From Methanosarcinales archaeon (GTDB lineage: Archaea > Halobacteriota > Syntropharchaeia > Alkanophagales > Methanospirareceae): a stretch of DNA of 7,704 bases. Location: contig JAODGR010000065.1 in NCBI GenBank assembly GCA_025464275.1, positions 1 to 7,704 on the forward strand. The letters are read 5' to 3'. Below are positions 4,926-7,704 of this stretch, one piece after another. The translations under genes were made by a program, and so were the position numbers. Position 1 is the first letter of the stretch. Each line of letters opens with the position of its first letter. The notes beneath the pieces were generated by a model, which was not told where the DNA came from, did not search any database, and saw nothing but the letters and a program-made list of their open reading frames with translations.

Positions 4926-6551
4926 ATGGTGGTAAAGGTATACCCAGATCCGGAGCTGACGGTTGCGGAGAAGAGGTTCTTACTCGCTTTCCGTGATAAA
5001 CGCGAGTATGCACCGCAGGTGCTGGCTGAACTCACGGGTACAAATGAAGATGCAGTGATGCAGACCGCGTTTATACTCGCACAGAAGGGACTCTGTGTGG
5101 TCAATGAGCGGAGGAGGGTTTATTATCAATTGACACCTGAGGGAGCGGAGTATGCAGCCGATGCACTACCTGAACGTAAAGCAATCCGTTTAATACTCCA
5201 TAGCAGTAAAAGAGGAGGAGATACATCGAAGGCTACACCACTGTCACAGCCCTTACCCGTCGAAGATTTGAAAGAAGCACTGGGTAAGCGTGCGAATATA
5301 GCGATAAACTGGCTGCTGAAGAAGAAATGGGCACACATGGATAGAGATAATGGGCTCCCGGTCTTGATACCCGACCTCGATAGCGAGCCGCCTTACGGTG
5401 CAGATGAGGAGATACTGCATGCCCTCTTACTCTTACAGTCACGACCACAGGCTCGTGAGGGTGGTACATCGCAGGATGAGCTGGAGAAGGAGCTGGAGAA
5501 GGAGGAGAAGGAGGAAAAACCCGAGTCCATGCGTGAGGCTATGGCGCAACTGATCTCGCGGCGGCTGGTGGTCTCTTCTACGCGGGTGGACCGGAGAATA
5601 GGAATCACAGATGCAGGCATGGAACTCATCGATCGTGGACTCTCAGTCGGTGCTGAGGAGGAGATAGCACAGTTAACGCCAGAGGTTATAAGGACGTGGA
5701 AAGGGCGGAGATTCAAGCGCTATGATGTGAATGCACCAGCGAGAGAGGTATTTGCAGCTAAATTACATCCCTATCAGAGGATACTGGACCGTATGAGGCG
5801 AATCTTCACCGAGATGGGGTTCGTAGAGATAAAGGGTGAACTCATCCAGAGTGCGTTCTGGAATTTCGATGCACTCTTCGTGCCCCAGGACCATCCAGCA
5901 CGAGAGATGCAGGATACTTTCTATCTTGGATTGCAACGTCCCATAGATGCTCCTCAGGAATTGATAACACGTGTAAAGGAGATGCACGAGCATGGTGGAC
6001 CTTTAAATTCTTCTGGCTGGGGTGGCGAGTGGAGGCAAGAACTGGGTGAGGAACTGCTCCTCCGAACTCATACCACCGCAGTTACTGTGAAATACCTGGC
6101 TTCTCATCCCGAGCCGCCGGTGAAGGTCTTCTGTATCGGGCGAGTCTATCGCCGTGAGACGATTGACCCCACGCATATACCGGAATTTGACCAGTTAGAG
6201 GGCATCATCATGGACCGGGGGGTGACATTCGCCAATTTGCTTGGTTGTCTCACCTCTTTCTATCGCAAGATGGGTTTCCCGTCCATTCGTTTCAGACCGG
6301 GTTATTTCCCGTATACTGAGCCATCAGTGGAGGTGGAGGTATATACCGGGAGAGGGTGGATAGAACTGGGAGGTGCAGGCATCTTCAGGCAGGAGGTCAC
6401 GCATCCAATAGGGATAGAGTATCCGGTATTAGCATGGGGACTGGGTATCGGGCGTCTGGCTATGCTCACACTTGGTCTGAATGACATAAGAGACCTGTAC
6501 CAGCCAGATATAGAATGGCTACGCCATGCATGGCTGCTATCTCGAGATTGA
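4926..6551 (+). CDS. pheS: Phenylalanyl-tRNA synthetase alpha subunit
   Basis: Catalytic alpha subunit of the class II enzyme that charges tRNA-Phe as an alpha2-beta2 tetramer in the cytoplasm. The N-terminal part (1-260) holds winged-helix domains, as in archaeal and eukaryotic PheS: LTVAEKRFLLAF onward, with VYYQLTPEGAEYA (65-77), then further helical modules. The catalytic core starts near 270: motif 1 around 278-300, QDTFYL (329-334), LLRTHTTA (378-385), motif 2 with VYRRETIDPTHIPEFDQLEG (407-426), FPYTEPSVEV (461-470) and motif 3 GLGIGRLAML (505-514). At 541 residues it is somewhat longer than many archaeal homologues, partly through a Glu/Lys-rich insert at about 176-200. The beta subunit gene pheT is not in the window. 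comDE follows after 32 bases on the same strand and may share the transcript. Confidence 0.96.
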   Translation: MVVKVYPDPELTVAEKRFLLAFRDKREYAPQVLAELTGTNEDAVMQTAFILAQKGLCVVNERRRVYYQLTPEGAEYAADALPERKAIRLILHSSKRGGDTSKATPLSQPLPVEDLKEALGKRANIAINWLLKKKWAHMDRDNGLPVLIPDLDSEPPYGADEEILHALLLLQSRPQAREGGTSQDELEKELEKEEKEEKPESMREAMAQLISRRLVVSSTRVDRRIGITDAGMELIDRGLSVGAEEEIAQLTPEVIRTWKGRRFKRYDVNAPAREVFAAKLHPYQRILDRMRRIFTEMGFVEIKGELIQSAFWNFDALFVPQDHPAREMQDTFYLGLQRPIDAPQELITRVKEMHEHGGPLNSSGWGGEWRQELGEELLLRTHTTAVTVKYLASHPEPPVKVFCIGRVYRRETIDPTHIPEFDQLEGIIMDRGVTFANLLGCLTSFYRKMGFPSIRFRPGYFPYTEPSVEVEVYTGRGWIELGGAGIFRQEVTHPIGIEYPVLAWGLGIGRLAMLTLGLNDIRDLYQPDIEWLRHAWLLSRD

Positions 6552-6583
6552 AGACAGAGATAGAAAGACCCATGGACTGAGTT

Positions 6584-7704
6584 ATGCTCGAGCGAGAAGA
6601 GGAAGTGATAGAGATACTGAAGAGGCAAGGGATAGATCTCGTCGCCACACTACCCTGCGAGAAAATAAGCAGACTGCTGCGGCTCATTGTGCAAGACAGT
6701 GCATTCTGTCATGTGGGGTTGAACAGAGAGGAGAACGGTGTTGGAATCTCCGCAGGCGCTTATCTCGGCGGTGGAAAGCCGGTAATGGTCATCCAGAGCA
6801 CGGGCTTGGGGAATTCTATAAATGCAATCATGTCGCTCACGGTCACTTATCGGTTGCCGTTACCGATAATAGCGAGCTGGCGTGGCGTTTACCATGAGAA
6901 GATAGAGGCGCAGGTACCGCTTGGAATGGCATTGCCCGGGGTTATAGATGCTCTGGGGCTGAACTACACGATAATAGATGATTCATCGGAGATATGGCTG
7001 GTGGAAGAAGTCATTCAAGACGCTTTCGAGAATGAAAGACCGCATATCGCACTCATCTCGCCGAGAACATGGGAGACAGCCGAGGAGGTAACTGAAGAGC
7101 CCACCGCTGTACACCACCGCAGATGGCAATTGAGGTATGAAAGACCCACGGATGAGCCGGAGATGAGGCGTTACGACGCGATACGGATAATATCAGAATA
7201 TCTGAGTGAAGAAGCCGTGATAGCGAACATAGGCGTACCGAGTAAGGAACTCTATGCCGCCAGGGACCGTGATTTGAATTTTTACATGCTCGGCAGTCTG
7301 GGTCAGGCTTCTGCAATTGGGTTGGGCGTAGCGCTGGAGACGAGGAGGGAGACGGTGGTGCTTGACGGCGATGGCAGTCTGCTGATGAGCAACATATTGC
7401 CGGTGATAGCGGGTAAGAAGCCGGAGAATCTCTCCATTCTCTGCCTTGATAATGGCACCTGGGGAAGCACCGGGGACCAGCCTGTGCCACCTGTGGATAT
7501 GGAACTGATGGCGATAAGCGCGGGTATAACCACTACGAGGGTTGTTAATACCGCGGAAGAGCTGAGGTCATCCTTAGAGCATCTGTACGATGACCCGGGT
7601 CCAAGATTCCTCCTCATCAGGGTGAAACCTGGCAATGCAGAAGTGGGGAATGTGAAGCTCAGTGCAGAGGAGATAAAGAGGAGATTTACAGCCGCTATGG
7701 GTCA
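6584..7704 (+). CDS. comDE: Fused sulfopyruvate decarboxylase ComDE (3' end outside window)
   Basis: Thiamine-diphosphate enzyme that decarboxylates 3-sulfopyruvate to sulfoacetaldehyde in coenzyme M synthesis. Methanocaldococcus uses separate ComD and ComE; here both are in one 373-codon open frame. The ComD half (1 to about 170) contains LPCEKI (23-28), the NREENGVGISAGAYLGG stretch with the likely catalytic Glu region (47-63), and QSTGLGNSINAI (71-82). The ComE half (about 195 on) has GSLGQASAIGLGVA (237-250) and the ThDP/Mg2+ motif GDGS (262-265) ending at DNGTWGSTG (289-297). The join is near 170-195. ATG 6584 is forced, because an in-frame TGA lies at 6578-6580; no strong ribosome site precedes it. 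The frame is still open at the window end but homology to ComE is nearly complete, so little is missing. It marks an organism that makes coenzyme M. Confidence 0.93.
   Translation, partial: MLEREEEVIEILKRQGIDLVATLPCEKISRLLRLIVQDSAFCHVGLNREENGVGISAGAYLGGGKPVMVIQSTGLGNSINAIMSLTVTYRLPLPIIASWRGVYHEKIEAQVPLGMALPGVIDALGLNYTIIDDSSEIWLVEEVIQDAFENERPHIALISPRTWETAEEVTEEPTAVHHRRWQLRYERPTDEPEMRRYDAIRIISEYLSEEAVIANIGVPSKELYAARDRDLNFYMLGSLGQASAIGLGVALETRRETVVLDGDGSLLMSNILPVIAGKKPENLSILCLDNGTWGSTGDQPVPPVDMELMAISAGITTTRVVNTAEELRSSLEHLYDDPGPRFLLIRVKPGNAEVGNVKLSAEEIKRRFTAAMG

Noticed and set aside
6526..6897. Plus-strand frame of 123 codons between pheS and comDE
   Set aside because: It is out of frame with comDE, whose conserved motifs occupy the same bases; its Arg-rich product is a shadow.
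7053..7635. Minus-strand frames of 110 and 145 codons opposite comDE
   Set aside because: They are antisense to the ThDP-binding motifs of ComE and have Ser/Pro/Arg-rich shadow composition.

Overview
The window reads as a densely packed archaeal chromosome segment with seven recognisable or partly recognisable genes and two unrecognised envelope-type genes. The archaeal assignment rests on TATA-box-like promoters, an archaeal-type PheS, an archaeal TrmI, an aldehyde:ferredoxin oxidoreductase (AOR) family tungstoenzyme, and above all a fused ComD-ComE sulfopyruvate decarboxylase, an enzyme of coenzyme M synthesis. The last points to a methanogen or a relative that oxidises methane or alkanes through methyl-coenzyme M reductase. 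An ANME-1 (Methanophagales)-like or Methanosarcinales-related source would fit, but that is inference and the window has no marker that fixes the lineage. ATA for Ile and AGG/AGA for Arg are used freely throughout, and no gene stands out as recently acquired.

Layout. From 4842 down to 1 everything is on the minus strand. pdxT (4237-4842) is followed by an AOR-family gene (2417-4186). Then comes a compact run with its own promoter and a Fur-box-like palindrome: a winged-helix regulator (1948-2358), trmI (start overlapping by one base), a YfcE/MJ0936-type metallophosphoesterase (3-base gap) and a small membrane-anchored protein (again a one-base TGATG overlap). A separate promoter, whose TATA box contains the stop codon of that small gene, drives a secreted protein that leaves the window at position 1. 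A short AT-rich divergent promoter region (4843-4925) separates this block from a plus-strand pair, pheS (4926-6551) and comDE (6584 to the window end, incomplete).

Function. Most of the content is housekeeping: PLP synthesis (PdxT), tRNA methylation (TrmI), tRNA charging (PheS) and cofactor synthesis (ComDE). The AOR enzyme, the regulator and the two exported proteins are less defined. No RNA gene, insertion sequence, CRISPR array, integrase or defence module is visible, and no stretch over 300 bases lacks a gene. I do not see a clear undescribed system. The best leads are regulatory: the near-perfect Fur/PerR-like box over the predicted start of the regulator operon, and a cluster of direct and inverted repeats at the pdxT-AOR junction.
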